Part shown: piece after piece, positions 31,769 through 41,211 of the stretch | Position numbering within the stretch: position 1 is the first letter of the stretch | Layout: every line of letters begins with the position of its first letter | Assembly: GCA_038087015.1 (NCBI GenBank) | Contig: JASBNA010000013.1 | Location: 310,001-374,000 of the forward strand | Direction: 5' to 3' | Source of the DNA: Cerrena zonata | Lineage: Eukaryota; Basidiomycota; Agaricomycetes; Polyporales; Cerrenaceae | Length of the DNA: 64,000 nt | The notes under the pieces: generated by a model | Seen by the model: the letters and a program-made list of their open reading frames with translations, nothing else | What the model was told of the DNA's origin: nothing | The model's database searches: none | Program-made: the position numbers and the translations under genes

Positions 31769-33229
31769 ATGTCATTCCATCATAAAATTTCCAATGATGA
31801 AAATATAAGGTATGTTAAAAAGCCTATTCAACAAAGACAGACGTCAAATAGAATCGTATTAAGTGATTTATCAAATAATGATTCTTTAAACCGTAAATAT
31901 GAACCATCCGATAAAAAACCCAAACTAAACAATTCAACCCAATCGATTGGCGACGGTTATGATGATACGGATACTGATTCTACTTCTTCAATAACTTCTT
32001 CTCATGATAAATTTAAAATCTCTTTGAAAAAAGTCGATGAAGAAGATGAAGAATCTGATGATATAATAAATAATCATTTTGATCATTTGGATGATGATAA
32101 GTGGGTTGACGTGGATGATGATGACGACGATGATGATCCTGATGATCCAGAGGATTCAGAAGACCCCCAGGTTCAACTCAAGGATAAACACGCTCATTTG
32201 AATCAATTGATTAAAAAACAAATTGAAATCCAACAATTACTATCACAAGAGGAGGAGGAAGAAGAAGAAGATGATGATGAGGAGGAAGAAGAAGAAGAGG
32301 AAGACGACGAAGAAGACGACGAAGACGACGAAATAATGGAACCAAAATGGAACCGATCAATATTTAATGAATTACAATATGTAATGAAAAATTTTCAGTC
32401 AAAAATTCTCGATTTAGATGATGAAGATACTTATGATGTTACAATGGTGGCAGAATATGCTCCAGAAATATTTAATTATATGCATGAATTAGAACATAAA
32501 TATTTACCAAGTCCAAATTATATGGATAATCAAGATGAATTAAAATGGGAAATGAGAAGTGTTTTAATCGATTGGGTTGTTCAAGTTCATAGTAGATTTA
32601 ATTTATTACCAGAAACTTTATTTTTAACAATTAATTATATCGATCGGTTTTTAAGTAAAAGAAAAGTTTCTCTTTCAAGATTTCAATTAGTTGGTGCAGT
32701 GGCTTTATTTATCGCTGCTAAATATGAAGAAATTAATTGTCCAACTATTCAAGAAGTTGCTTACATGGCTGATAATGCTTATAGTATTGAAGATTTTTTG
32801 AAAGCTGAAAGATTTATGATTGATGTCTTGGAATTTGATATGGGTTGGCCTGGTCCAATGTCTTTTCTAAGAAGAATCTCAAAAGCTGATGATTACGATT
32901 ATGAAACTAGAACTTTAGCTAAATATTTCTTAGAAATTACAATTATGGATAAAAAATTCGTTGCAAGTAAACCAAGTTGGTTAGCTGCTGGTTCTCATTA
33001 CTTATCGAGAAAATTATTAAATAAAGGTGATTGGTCCGACTCCCATATTTTCTATTCTGGTTATACTGAAATACAATTAAAACCATTAGCTAAATTCTTA
33101 TTGAAAATTTGTGAAAATGCCGAAATTCATCATAAATCCATTTTCGAAAAATATCAAGAAAGACGCTATAGAAGAAGCTCTTTGTTCGTTCAAGATTTCT
33201 TATCCCACTTGTCTTCCTCTTTATCCTAA
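31769..33229 (+). CDS. CLB4: B-type mitotic cyclin
   Basis: This is a 486-residue cyclin partner of Cdc28/Cdk1. An N-terminal destruction box is visible (RIVLSDLSN, Arg28 to Leu31), marking it for APC-driven degradation. It is followed by a disordered region with very acidic runs of Asp/Glu around residues 110-190. The cyclin box begins near YAPEIFNYMHELEHKYLPSP, with the Cdk-binding helix MRSVLIDWVVQVHSRF, then LFLTINYIDRFLSKR and FIAAKYEEINCPTIQEVAYMAD, and a second fold to the end. The closeness to MAM33 favours the C. albicans CLB4 orthologue over CLB2, but this rests on memory of gene order. The frame is intact. Confidence 0.85.
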   Translation: MSFHHKISNDENIRYVKKPIQQRQTSNRIVLSDLSNNDSLNRKYEPSDKKPKLNNSTQSIGDGYDDTDTDSTSSITSSHDKFKISLKKVDEEDEESDDIINNHFDHLDDDKWVDVDDDDDDDDPDDPEDSEDPQVQLKDKHAHLNQLIKKQIEIQQLLSQEEEEEEEDDDEEEEEEEEDDEEDDEDDEIMEPKWNRSIFNELQYVMKNFQSKILDLDDEDTYDVTMVAEYAPEIFNYMHELEHKYLPSPNYMDNQDELKWEMRSVLIDWVVQVHSRFNLLPETLFLTINYIDRFLSKRKVSLSRFQLVGAVALFIAAKYEEINCPTIQEVAYMADNAYSIEDFLKAERFMIDVLEFDMGWPGPMSFLRRISKADDYDYETRTLAKYFLEITIMDKKFVASKPSWLAAGSHYLSRKLLNKGDWSDSHIFYSGYTEIQLKPLAKFLLKICENAEIHHKSIFEKYQERRYRRSSLFVQDFLSHLSSSLS

Positions 33230-33432
33230 TGTATACTACTTTAATTCTTGCATTCTTTACTTCTTCCCAATATATTTCATTATCTTTATAAGTCCTTGTA
33301 ATTTGCAGTATTTAAATAAAACGGTGCACGCACACCGTTCCGACAAAGCATTTTTTTTTTTCTCCCAGTGCTGAACTTTTTAAAGGAAAACCGTACGTTT
33401 AATACATTATCAGAGCATTTTATTAAACCAAT

Positions 33433-34677
33433 ATGAGGTTAAGTAGTTGGGTATCATGTTTGATGGTAACATCGATTGCATCGGCGAAAGCAAAGTCGGA
33501 AGCCTGGGAAGTTTCTGTTTATGATTTGCAAAATCAACAACATGATAAAGTTCCAGTCACCAATTCAAAAATTGGAGAATACTATTTCAGTGATAAACTA
33601 GACGTTAGTGACTATTATAAGTTAGATAAGTCATCAATTGAAACATTGGATGATATTTATAATGATGCATCAGTTTCTGAAATTGAAAAACCAAAATTAT
33701 ACATTAACTTACACGGAGTTTCCCAAGGGATTTTCAAATTTAAACCAATTTTTAAAATTTTGGAATCAAAGTATAAAAAAATTATTAATTTAGACGATAG
33801 TTTAACCAAACAATTACAACAGTTTGTTGAATCTCATTCAGATTATAAAATTAACCAGTTAACTAGTGAATTAAAGCTTTTAACTAAACACGATTCAAGT
33901 TTGGTTAATCATTTTAAGTATTTTGATGATCAATTGATTCAAATATGGAATACTTTTAAAAAAGGATATCAATTCAATGGGAATCAACAAGTCTTATCCA
34001 ACCATGTTGATTTCATTAATGAAAAATCATTCATTAATGGATTATCCCAATTAATTCATTTAAATAATATCGAACATTTTGAAAATGATGATATTATCAA
34101 GTTTGATACTTTTGCCTTGGACTTAATCGGTAAAAAAATTGGTTATGATTCAACTACTTATAAATTTTGTGAAAAAATTTTGGGTGATTATTTAATTTTA
34201 TTATCTTCAAAATTTGATATAACCGTTTTAACTTTCCCATCAATTGATCTGATTAATGATGATGAGATTATTAATTCTAAAAAAAATAACTTACGTAGAA
34301 GAGATTTGGAATTATCAAAAGTTTTCGAAACTTATAATAAAAGATCTTCTTCTCAATCTTCTTGTTTTACCAATGAAGAAGCTTGTCAAGTTGGTACTTC
34401 CAACTGCAATAGCCATGGTGTTTGTACTAAAATTGGCTCAAAATGTTGGCAATGCTTATGTTCTTCAAGCTTTAACGAATCTACTCATAAAACCACCAAT
34501 TGGTCAGGTTTCGATTGTGGTTCAAAAGATATCTCTGCTCAAGCTAACTTATTATTTTGGTCTTCTTTAGCCATTATCGTTGCTTTCATTGGTGGTATCA
34601 AATTATTAGTTGACGTCGGTGGTGAATCATTACCTGGAGTTTTAGATGCTGCTACTGCTCCAACTAAAAAAAATTAA
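33433..34677 (+). CDS. Vps3844/DUF3844-type ER/vacuolar single-span protein, copy 1
   Basis: This is a 414-residue secretory protein with an N-terminal signal peptide (MRLSSWVSCLMVTSIASAKA). A luminal domain of about 270 residues follows, with LYINLHGVSQGIFK. The conserved C-terminal DUF3844/Vps3844 module has a cysteine-rich EGF-like part (SCFTNEEACQVGTSNCNSHG, then CTKIGSKCWQCLCSS). After that come one transmembrane segment (LLFWSSLAIIVAFIGGIKLL) and a short GGESLPGVLDAA tail. The family is fungal and linked to vacuolar sorting, but its role is largely unknown. A second copy of the same architecture follows directly on the same strand. Confidence 0.88.
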   Translation: MRLSSWVSCLMVTSIASAKAKSEAWEVSVYDLQNQQHDKVPVTNSKIGEYYFSDKLDVSDYYKLDKSSIETLDDIYNDASVSEIEKPKLYINLHGVSQGIFKFKPIFKILESKYKKIINLDDSLTKQLQQFVESHSDYKINQLTSELKLLTKHDSSLVNHFKYFDDQLIQIWNTFKKGYQFNGNQQVLSNHVDFINEKSFINGLSQLIHLNNIEHFENDDIIKFDTFALDLIGKKIGYDSTTYKFCEKILGDYLILLSSKFDITVLTFPSIDLINDDEIINSKKNNLRRRDLELSKVFETYNKRSSSQSSCFTNEEACQVGTSNCNSHGVCTKIGSKCWQCLCSSSFNESTHKTTNWSGFDCGSKDISAQANLLFWSSLAIIVAFIGGIKLLVDVGGESLPGVLDAATAPTKKN

Positions 34678-34843
34678 TTAGTTTTATTCATTTCTCTTTT
34701 TTTGGTTATTCTATATAACTTGAAAATATAAACGTTAGCGTGTTTAAAGCTGTTGTAAAAGCCTTGTATTGCGAGATTTAAAAAAAAAAAATTTAATGAA
34801 ACACAACATCCTTGATACCATTCTTATCAAGCAGAAATACAAG

Positions 34844-36421
34844 ATGGTATGGGTTGAAGGTTTGACCTGCTTATGGTTGGCTTCGTTGGTAAGAGCGGGC
34901 GATATTGCTAGAAATCATATAAACAATCCAGACGCTTATCACTACTCCGACCCAGACTCTTATCAGTACTCCGATCCCAGTCCTTATGCTGATTCTTATT
35001 CTAGTGCAAATTATCCTTATCCGTCTTACTCAAGTCAAGAGTCTGGCAACCAACTATACTGTCCAGTCGAATATGTCTTCGCAAGTGGGGGTCCTTATCA
35101 TTATTCACTAGTTGCAAATAATATGGAAAATCACGGATTTTACCATGGATCTTCGAATCATGGTCATATAAATGAGGGTTCTTGTCCGGTGAACGCATTT
35201 GAACATCCATTCGGCCACTCGGACCATCTACCAAGACATCATCGACTTGGTTTTGGTAATCGTCTACGTAGAAACTCAAATAAAAAGGAAAAACCTTTTG
35301 AAATTCTGGTATTTGAATTGGATTATAAAAATTTCGATCAAAGTCCTAAAATAAGTACTGAAACCGCCAAATATTACTTTTCCAAGGAACTTAACATACA
35401 CCAGGAGTGTCCTATAGAGTCAATAGACCAATTAAATAAAATCTATAAGAGAAAATTATCAAGAAAGAATGGGAAAACCAAATTATTTATTTCTCTACAC
35501 GGAGTGGCTGATGCACAAGAGTTTTTCTATGGAGTCAAACCGAATTTTCTAATTGAAGGTATTGGAATGAAACAAATGCTACGATTTGACGTTTATTTCA
35601 ATAGAAAACTAGTTTATAAGATAATTGAACTGAATATTAAATCATTCTTGAAAAGGTTCCGTCGTGGGTTTAAACTCATCACATCAAATGAAAAATACCA
35701 AACGGAAGCAAATTGGGAAAGCTCATTCAATATCTGGGATAAGTTGAATAAAGTCCCAAACTTGAACCTGATCCTCAATTTTGATCTAGGCCATATAAGA
35801 TTCATCAACGAAAAACCCTTCTTTGATCTATTGGCCAATCTAATTGATATTAACGATTTAGAAGAATTAAGTCAAGATGAAATTCTTTATATACTGTCTC
35901 CTACATTTGTTTTCCTTGGTGAAAAATACGGTCATGATTCCTTAACTTATAAATTTGTTAAAAGAATCATTGGCGATTATATCGTTTACTTATCCCATAA
36001 TTACGATACTACAGTAATACTTTATCCTGCAATGAATCCAAAAGACAAAGAGGACGGAAAAATTCAACCATTTTCCAATGACGACGATGCTAACAGAAGA
36101 TCGTTGATTGAACATATCCCCCAATCAAGCTCTTATGTCAGTTGCTTTATCAATGAAGAAATTTGTAAGTTTAAAACTTCGAATTGTAATAGCAAAGGTA
36201 TTTGTGTTGAAACCACTTCTGGGTGTTGGCAATGTCTTTGCTCTTCGGTTTTCAATGAAGAAACTTCCATCACTACAAGCTGGTCTGGCTTTGACTGCAG
36301 CACCGAAGAACAATCCCTGGATAGGAATGCATTTTCGTGGTCGTCACTAGGTTATATAATTAGAATACTTGGCGGGATCAAGTTTTTAATTGATATCAGT
36401 GGTGAGTCCATATTCTACTGA
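34844..36421 (+). CDS. Vps3844/DUF3844-type protein, divergent tandem copy 2
   Basis: A second member of the family, 525 residues. Using the ATG at 34844 gives the better signal peptide (MVWVEGLTCLWLASLVRAGD); an in-frame ATG at 34796 adds 16 residues without improving it. Between the leader and the shared luminal domain lies an extra Tyr/Ser/Pro/His-rich tract (YHYSDPDSYQYSDPSPYADS). The shared part then reads LFISLHGVADAQEFFYGVKP, FVFLGEKYGHDSLTYKFVKR, and the cysteine module SCFINEEICKFKTSNC with CWQCLCSSVFNEE. The membrane segment is followed by GESIFY and a stop, so the PGVLDAA tail of copy 1 is missing. The pair is a tandem duplication with the second copy diverged. Confidence 0.85.
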   Translation: MVWVEGLTCLWLASLVRAGDIARNHINNPDAYHYSDPDSYQYSDPSPYADSYSSANYPYPSYSSQESGNQLYCPVEYVFASGGPYHYSLVANNMENHGFYHGSSNHGHINEGSCPVNAFEHPFGHSDHLPRHHRLGFGNRLRRNSNKKEKPFEILVFELDYKNFDQSPKISTETAKYYFSKELNIHQECPIESIDQLNKIYKRKLSRKNGKTKLFISLHGVADAQEFFYGVKPNFLIEGIGMKQMLRFDVYFNRKLVYKIIELNIKSFLKRFRRGFKLITSNEKYQTEANWESSFNIWDKLNKVPNLNLILNFDLGHIRFINEKPFFDLLANLIDINDLEELSQDEILYILSPTFVFLGEKYGHDSLTYKFVKRIIGDYIVYLSHNYDTTVILYPAMNPKDKEDGKIQPFSNDDDANRRSLIEHIPQSSSYVSCFINEEICKFKTSNCNSKGICVETTSGCWQCLCSSVFNEETSITTSWSGFDCSTEEQSLDRNAFSWSSLGYIIRILGGIKFLIDISGESIFY

Positions 36422-36674
36422 ACCTCCTTATGATCTCTACGTGTTTAATGAAGGTATAACGAACAGATTCGTAAATACAGTGTAAGTATAGTTAATAAAT
36501 GTATTGTACGATAAGCTTAGTATGCTTTCGCTAACAAAACAAAAAAAAAAATAGGCAAAAAAAAAAAGCGAACTAACGAGGAATAAAATCTGCTGATGGA
36601 AATCAGATATAAATAAATAGCCAGGAGAAGCCTGTTTATACAGAATACATACTACTTTTATCAATCAGACCAGT

Positions 36675-37445
36675 ATGTTACACGTCAGAAAGCCCATGGT
36701 CACCACCTTTTTGCTTTTGGTGGTGATCAGTATCATCTACTACATGTCGTCGTCCAGTTCTACAAGTTCCTTAGGTAACGTTTCACCAATTACCAGAAAC
36801 AGTATACAGAATGAAAATTTGAATTTAGTCAATCAGCAACAAAAGAGTGAGAAGATAATTGAACAAGAAGAGACTGTTGAAGACCCTGAGGTTATTAAAA
36901 GACCAACTAAGCAAAAAGAAGAGCCAGCAAAGGAGCAAGTACCAGTTAAGGAAGCACAACCTTTGGAAGATGAAGGAGCGGCAATTCAAATCACCGAGAC
37001 TCCATTCATGCCTAAGATGGCTAATGAGACATTAAAGGCGCAATTAGGTAACGCTGCTTGGAAATTATTCCATACTATTTTGGCCAGATACCCAGATAAA
37101 CCCTCTCAACAAGAACAAAGTACTTTGAATACGTATATTCAACTGTTTGGACAAGTGTATCCATGTGGAGACTGTGCCAGACATTTCCAGCATTTGTTGA
37201 AGAAGTTCCCTCCACAAGTTGGAAGCAGGAAGACTGCAGCATTATGGGGGTGTGATATTCATAATAAGGTTAATGAGAAATTACATAAATCCCAATATGA
37301 TTGTACTACGATCTTAGAGGATTATGATTGTGGGTGTGGAGGTGATGAACAGGAGAAGGACTTTACTTTGGGAAACGAAAGTATCGATCACGTTCGAAAC
37401 ATCAAAGTCGATGAAAAGGAAGATAAGTTACAATTAGGAGGTTAA
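36675..37445 (+). CDS. ERV2: ER sulfhydryl oxidase (FAD-dependent)
   Basis: Erv2 forms disulfides in the ER lumen and passes them to Pdi1. The 256-residue protein is a type II membrane protein (TTFLLLVVISIIYYMS anchor) with an acidic linker of about 80 residues. The Erv domain follows with GNAAWKLFHTILARYPDKPS, the active-site YPCGDCARHFQ, the FAD-binding WGCDIHNKVNEKL and the shuttle-cysteine tail DYDCGCGGDEQ. All key residues are present. The frame is intact. Its neighbour STE18 is convergent, about 57 bp away. Confidence 0.95.
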   Translation: MLHVRKPMVTTFLLLVVISIIYYMSSSSSTSSLGNVSPITRNSIQNENLNLVNQQQKSEKIIEQEETVEDPEVIKRPTKQKEEPAKEQVPVKEAQPLEDEGAAIQITETPFMPKMANETLKAQLGNAAWKLFHTILARYPDKPSQQEQSTLNTYIQLFGQVYPCGDCARHFQHLLKKFPPQVGSRKTAALWGCDIHNKVNEKLHKSQYDCTTILEDYDCGCGGDEQEKDFTLGNESIDHVRNIKVDEKEDKLQLGG

Positions 37446-37502
37446 ATTAAGTATTTTTAAGAAACAGAGATGTATTATTTAAATGTATTTGTGATTGTAG
37501 AA

Positions 37503-37844
37503 CTAGACAATGGTACAGCAGCCAACGTTCACCTCTTTTTCAGCTCTTGACTCCTTAAGTTGTTGATACTGGCGAAATTTACTGAGCTTTGGATCCAATT
37601 TCCAAAGATACGGAATCAAATAATCAGGCACCGTTTGGGTGTTGTTGATTATCAACAACGATACAGAAGAAGCTGGGATCCGTTCCTTTTGTAAGCTTTG
37701 TTTTAACCGGTTATTCAATTCTTCAATACGGTTATACTTGATTTCCAATATTTTATTGGCAATTTTCTGCTGCTGAGGTGATTGTTGAAGGGTTTGAGCG
37801 GGCTGGTTAGCTTTCCCATAGGCTTGGGCTTGAGAATCTGACAT
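37503..37844 (-). CDS. STE18: Heterotrimeric G-protein gamma subunit of the pheromone pathway
   Basis: Ste18 with Ste4 forms the G-beta-gamma that transmits mating-pheromone signals at the plasma membrane. The 113-residue protein has a Gln-rich N-terminus and the amphipathic coiled-coil helix IANKILEIKYNRIEELNNRL that packs on G-beta. It ends CCTIV: the last four residues form a CaaX box for farnesylation and the preceding Cys is the palmitoylation site. Size and motif order match Ste18. Confidence 0.93.
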   Translation of the reverse strand: MSDSQAQAYGKANQPAQTLQQSPQQQKIANKILEIKYNRIEELNNRLKQSLQKERIPASSVSLLIINNTQTVPDYLIPYLWKLDPKLSKFRQYQQLKESRAEKEVNVGCCTIV

Positions 37845-37980
37845 TTGACCTGGATTTAGTAGCGTTGGATATGGTGTAGTGCTGAAAAGTGTAGAGTTGG
37901 CACCGTGAGGTGAGTTTTATCCTTGACTTCGCAAAATTTGCAGTTAACGAGAAATGATAAGAGCACCTACATACAGTTTA

Positions 37981-38046
37981 TATCCATATATATATATATA
38001 TCCATATATATATATCTATATCCATATATATATATCTATATATACA
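37981..38046. repeat. (TA)n/tatatcca microsatellite
   Basis: TA-repeats interrupted by tatatcca lie between STE18 and the GOS1 stop. They probably form the 3' UTR or terminator region of GOS1. Confidence 0.85.
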
Positions 38047-38054
38047 ATGCAATG

Positions 38055-38732
38055 CTAGAAGAAGAATAAGAATAGAATACAGACAGAAATAACCGAAGCT
38101 AGAATCAAGGTATCTCTTTTCCTTCTAGTATTGATTTTGGAAATCAATACGTTTATACCCGGGATTGAAGATAAAACCCCCATCATTTTAGAAGATGCAT
38201 TATTGAGATGAACTCTTTGTTGGAGTAGTTCGTCTCTGGTTTCATAAGCAGATCTTAGTAACCGATCGGCAAAAGAGTTGGTATTATCGACTCTTGTTCT
38301 TTCATCCAATATATAATCATTATCATTGAAAGAATTCTGCTGATAATTGGTGGATCGTTGTTTATGGGCGTTGATATCCGATCTAACCAGAAACAATAGA
38401 TTAGAACGGTTTCTTTCGTCCAAGATTTTCGATTGAATTTTACTAAACGACAGTTTTTGGTCGTTCAAGATTTCTTTATGTCTTGTCAATTGCTGTAATT
38501 TCGACGTGGATATATTTGAATCACTGTCGCTTATTCTATTTAGTTTGTTTATGAGTGAATCTCTTTTGGTCAACAAATCAGTGATTTCTTCTACTAGCTG
38601 AGTTTCTTCATCGTTTGCTTCGCCGGATATGTCTGAGTTTTGGTACTTGGAATATCGGGATAGAAGGGACTCTGTTTTCTTCTCTAAATTGAGTGCCTGG
38701 GTTCTGGTTTGTGAAAACGTTGCGCTGGACAT
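38055..38732 (-). CDS. GOS1: Golgi Qb-SNARE
   Basis: Gos1 acts in retrograde and intra-Golgi vesicle fusion with Sed5 and Ykt6. The 225-residue tail-anchored protein begins with a helical N-terminal domain (SATFSQTRTQALNLEKKTES) and has the SNARE motif around LRSAYETRDELLQQRVHLNN. It then reads SSIPGINVLISKINTRRKRD before a short hydrophobic tail (TLILASVISVCILFLFFF). The GIN..I.KIN..KRRD stretch before the anchor is typical of GS28/Gos1. The frame is intact. It is divergent from MCP1, with only about 165 bp between the two starts. Confidence 0.94.
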   Translation of the reverse strand: MSSATFSQTRTQALNLEKKTESLLSRYSKYQNSDISGEANDEETQLVEEITDLLTKRDSLINKLNRISDSDSNISTSKLQQLTRHKEILNDQKLSFSKIQSKILDERNRSNLLFLVRSDINAHKQRSTNYQQNSFNDNDYILDERTRVDNTNSFADRLLRSAYETRDELLQQRVHLNNASSKMMGVLSSIPGINVLISKINTRRKRDTLILASVISVCILFLFFF

Positions 38733-38899
38733 ACTTGTTCAAGTCGAATTGGGTTAAAATCAGGTTTAGGTATTTAGTTGTTGTCAGTAATTTATCAAAA
38801 CTCTCGGAGGGAGAGCAAGGTGATTGCACGACCTCATTTTAAGTCTTCTCATCGTATTGCTTTGATCAGGTATTGAGCCATAAGTGAATAGTGGATAAC

Positions 38900-39778
38900 A
38901 TGTCGTCGGTGGAAGATCTACGGGAGGTTGCGCCGGAGCCGGTTACTTTGGATATCAAGCAACAACCAGAACCAAAACAGCCAACACTAGTGAGCAAATG
39001 CATTAATTATTTATTAAAATTACAAAAATATTCAGCTTATGGATTAACTGGATTTTTGGGATTACATATTTCATCAGTGGTGATAGTGCCGGGGCTCTCG
39101 ATACCTTGGGAACTATGTCAGGAGGTGTTTGAAATGGCCCGGAACGTTTACCACGGGATCCCATTTTTCGAGCCAATTGGAATCTTTGGCTGCGGGATTG
39201 TTCATATTGGTAGTGGGATTGGAATCCGATTTTTACGTGGACACCAACGGAAAACCACCAATCATCACGAAGTGATTATCAAGGATGAACAGAGAAACGA
39301 TATTGGCTTGGGAGGAATCACTGGGTTGCTTGGCTTGGGGTATAAGAAGTCGATAATTCTGACGATCTGGCCAGGAATGACTCCGTTATCGATATCAGGA
39401 TACGTGACTGGGATCTTATTGATTGTTCATATTCATAAGTTTAGATACGTTCCTTTACTGATTGACGGAGACCTGAGCTTAATCAATTTAGAATATATTG
39501 GATACGTTTTACAGAAGTCGCCTTTAGCTGGTTTGGGTAAATGGGTCAATTGGACGATGTTAACTTTGCTAGTATGGACTTCAAGCTATCACATAACCAG
39601 CGGGTGGTTGAGGTATATGAAGAAGTACAGTATGCGATGGAAAAGACTTGCTTATGGAATAATCAACGGGGGGTTTTTATTAGGAGTAGTTGCATTACTC
39701 AGATATAGAAAAGTGATAGTGAGCAACGGCTTTATTGGTGATGCGTTCAATACCTACATACTGAAGAGCTGGGTCTAG
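38900..39778 (+). CDS. MCP1: Mitochondrial outer-membrane protein, MDM10-complementing
   Basis: Mcp1 is a multispan mitochondrial outer-membrane protein that works with Vps13 in lipid homeostasis and can bypass loss of ERMES. This 292-residue protein begins at the ATG at 38900; the upstream GTG is not used. It has repeated hydrophobic spans after YLLKLQKYSAYGLTGFLGLH, including GIVHIGSGIGIRFLRG and SISGYVTGILLIVHIHKFRY. The last of these carries the conserved His pair typical of the DUF1691 heme-protein-like fold. Length and pattern fit the family. The frame is intact. Confidence 0.9.
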   Translation: MSSVEDLREVAPEPVTLDIKQQPEPKQPTLVSKCINYLLKLQKYSAYGLTGFLGLHISSVVIVPGLSIPWELCQEVFEMARNVYHGIPFFEPIGIFGCGIVHIGSGIGIRFLRGHQRKTTNHHEVIIKDEQRNDIGLGGITGLLGLGYKKSIILTIWPGMTPLSISGYVTGILLIVHIHKFRYVPLLIDGDLSLINLEYIGYVLQKSPLAGLGKWVNWTMLTLLVWTSSYHITSGWLRYMKKYSMRWKRLAYGIINGGFLLGVVALLRYRKVIVSNGFIGDAFNTYILKSWV

Positions 39779-39900
39779 CGATTCGGGTCCTACATCGGAG
39801 TAGATATATATATTTAAAACATAATTTATTGAATAAATAACATACAAAGCCTATTGAATAAATAAATTAACAAGAAATGAAAATGCACCAGTGGTAATAC

Positions 39901-40437
39901 CTAAGCAGCAACTGCTTCTGGACCCAAGGTTGGTTTTTTAACCACTCTCTTGGATCTATAGTCTTTAACTGCGCTTTTAATTGCATCTTCAGCCAACATA
40001 GAACAATGTAACTTAACTGGAGGTAAAGACAATTCTTTGGCAATGGCCGTGTTCTTAATGGCCAAGGCTTCTTCCAAAGTCTTCCCTTTGACCAACTCGG
40101 TCACATAAGAAGAACTGGCAATGGCAGAACCACAACCAAAAGTCTTGAACTTAACGTCTTTAATCACCCCGGTCTCCTCGTCAACTTGTATTTGTAATCT
40201 CATAACATCCCCGCATGCTGGGGCACCAACCAACCCGGTACCCACGTCTTGCAATGCTTTATCCAAGCTACCAACGTTTCTTGGATTGGAATAGTGATCA
40301 ATAACCTTTTCATGATATAAACGTTTGGTTTGGAAAACTGGACTTGTTATAGCCGGTGTTCTAACCAATGGAACACTGGCTCTAGCTAATGGAGCCCTTA
40401 AAGCAGCTCCAGCTCTTAATAATTGTCTAGCGTACAT
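39901..40437 (-). CDS. ISU1: Mitochondrial iron-sulfur cluster scaffold
   Basis: Isu1 is the scaffold on which mitochondrial Fe-S clusters are built. The 178-residue protein has a basic presequence (MYARQLLRAGAALRAPLARA), then YHEKVIDHYSNPRNVGSLD. The three cluster-ligand cysteines are in GAPACGD, KTFGCGSAIASS and KLHCSMLAED. The LPPVK motif that binds the Ssq1/Hsp70 chaperone is present just before the third cysteine. The first in-frame ATG is at 40435-40437; a TTG upstream would only add an Ile-run. A (TAA)n-type run sits in the 5' leader. Confidence 0.97.
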   Translation of the reverse strand: MYARQLLRAGAALRAPLARASVPLVRTPAITSPVFQTKRLYHEKVIDHYSNPRNVGSLDKALQDVGTGLVGAPACGDVMRLQIQVDEETGVIKDVKFKTFGCGSAIASSSYVTELVKGKTLEEALAIKNTAIAKELSLPPVKLHCSMLAEDAIKSAVKDYRSKRVVKKPTLGPEAVAA

Positions 40438-40652
40438 TTTTGTTATAATAATAATAATAATAAAACAGGGCAATAGCGATAACGACGAAGAATCTCTTAT
40501 TTATATAATAACGTTTTTTCGGATTAAAAAGATAAAAGTTTATGAGATGGGTCCGACACACCGAAAAGCGTGAAAATTAAGGGTATCATCCAGTAATAGC
40601 TTTTCTTCAGGCATGACACAAGGTCAATTTGCTATGAATAATTAATGAGATT

Positions 40653-41115
40653 GGGGGGTCGGGACACGCCCCCCTCTTAAATGCTTAGGTAAGCGGTGGA
40701 AAAGGGCCTCGCCGTTCGGCTTTGCCGAAAGAGAAGAGGGGAACAGCCCGATTGATTAGGTAGGTTATTAGGTAATCATTGTGATTAGGTAATTTATTAT
40801 GTAATAGTTGTGATTAGGTAAGTTATTACCTAATTACGGAGATCTAAGTCCTGTTTCAGGGTTGGTCCGGTCCCAGGGCGAGCAGCGTGTGTGTGTGGTA
40901 CGGGTGTCCCCTTTTGGAGGGCTTGCCCAATAGTATCCCGGTGTAAGTAATACGTTTACAGAAGAAGCCTCCAAGGCCTAAGTCATTGGACTGAACACCT
41001 ATGAAAAATCATAAGTTCCTTATAGAGATAAGTGATACCAAGTGCTAAGGGAGGAATCTATTTGTTAATTGATCTTTGCCTTGGTTTGTACAGACCGATA
41101 TTTTTTTTTTTTTGC
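40653..41115 (+). ncRNA. Candidate structured non-coding RNA gene, class unknown
   Basis: This is a GC-rich, non-coding island in an AT-rich gap between ISU1 and MHP1. It has many perfect stems. GGGGGG/CCCCCC lie at 40653-40658/40669-40674. CCCCTCTT (40671-40678) pairs with AAGAGGGG (40734-40741). A six-bp stem around 40715-40729 reads TTCGGC-TTT-GCCGAA. TTAGGTAA is matched by a TTACCTAA arm near 40815-40835. Segments GGTCCGGTCCCAGGGCGAGC and GGAGGGCTTGCCC follow. A long T-run on the same strand at about 41100-41114 would serve as a pol III terminator. This pattern suits a pol III RNA such as SRP RNA or RNase P RNA, but no diagnostic core motif could be confirmed, so the class is left open. 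Boundaries are approximate. Confidence 0.4.
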
Positions 41116-41211
41116 CCTTTTTTTTAACATCATCACCTTATAATTTAACAGCTACACGGGATTGGAATTACCACCACATCCTTTTAAGTTGTAGATGAAT
41201 CATCACGAGTT

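Noticed and set aside
40653..41115. Identification as SRP RNA from a CAGG...GAGCAG resemblance to helix 8
   Set aside because: The spacing is too short for a proper helix 8 and the fungal Alu-domain signature was not found; kept only as an unclassified candidate.
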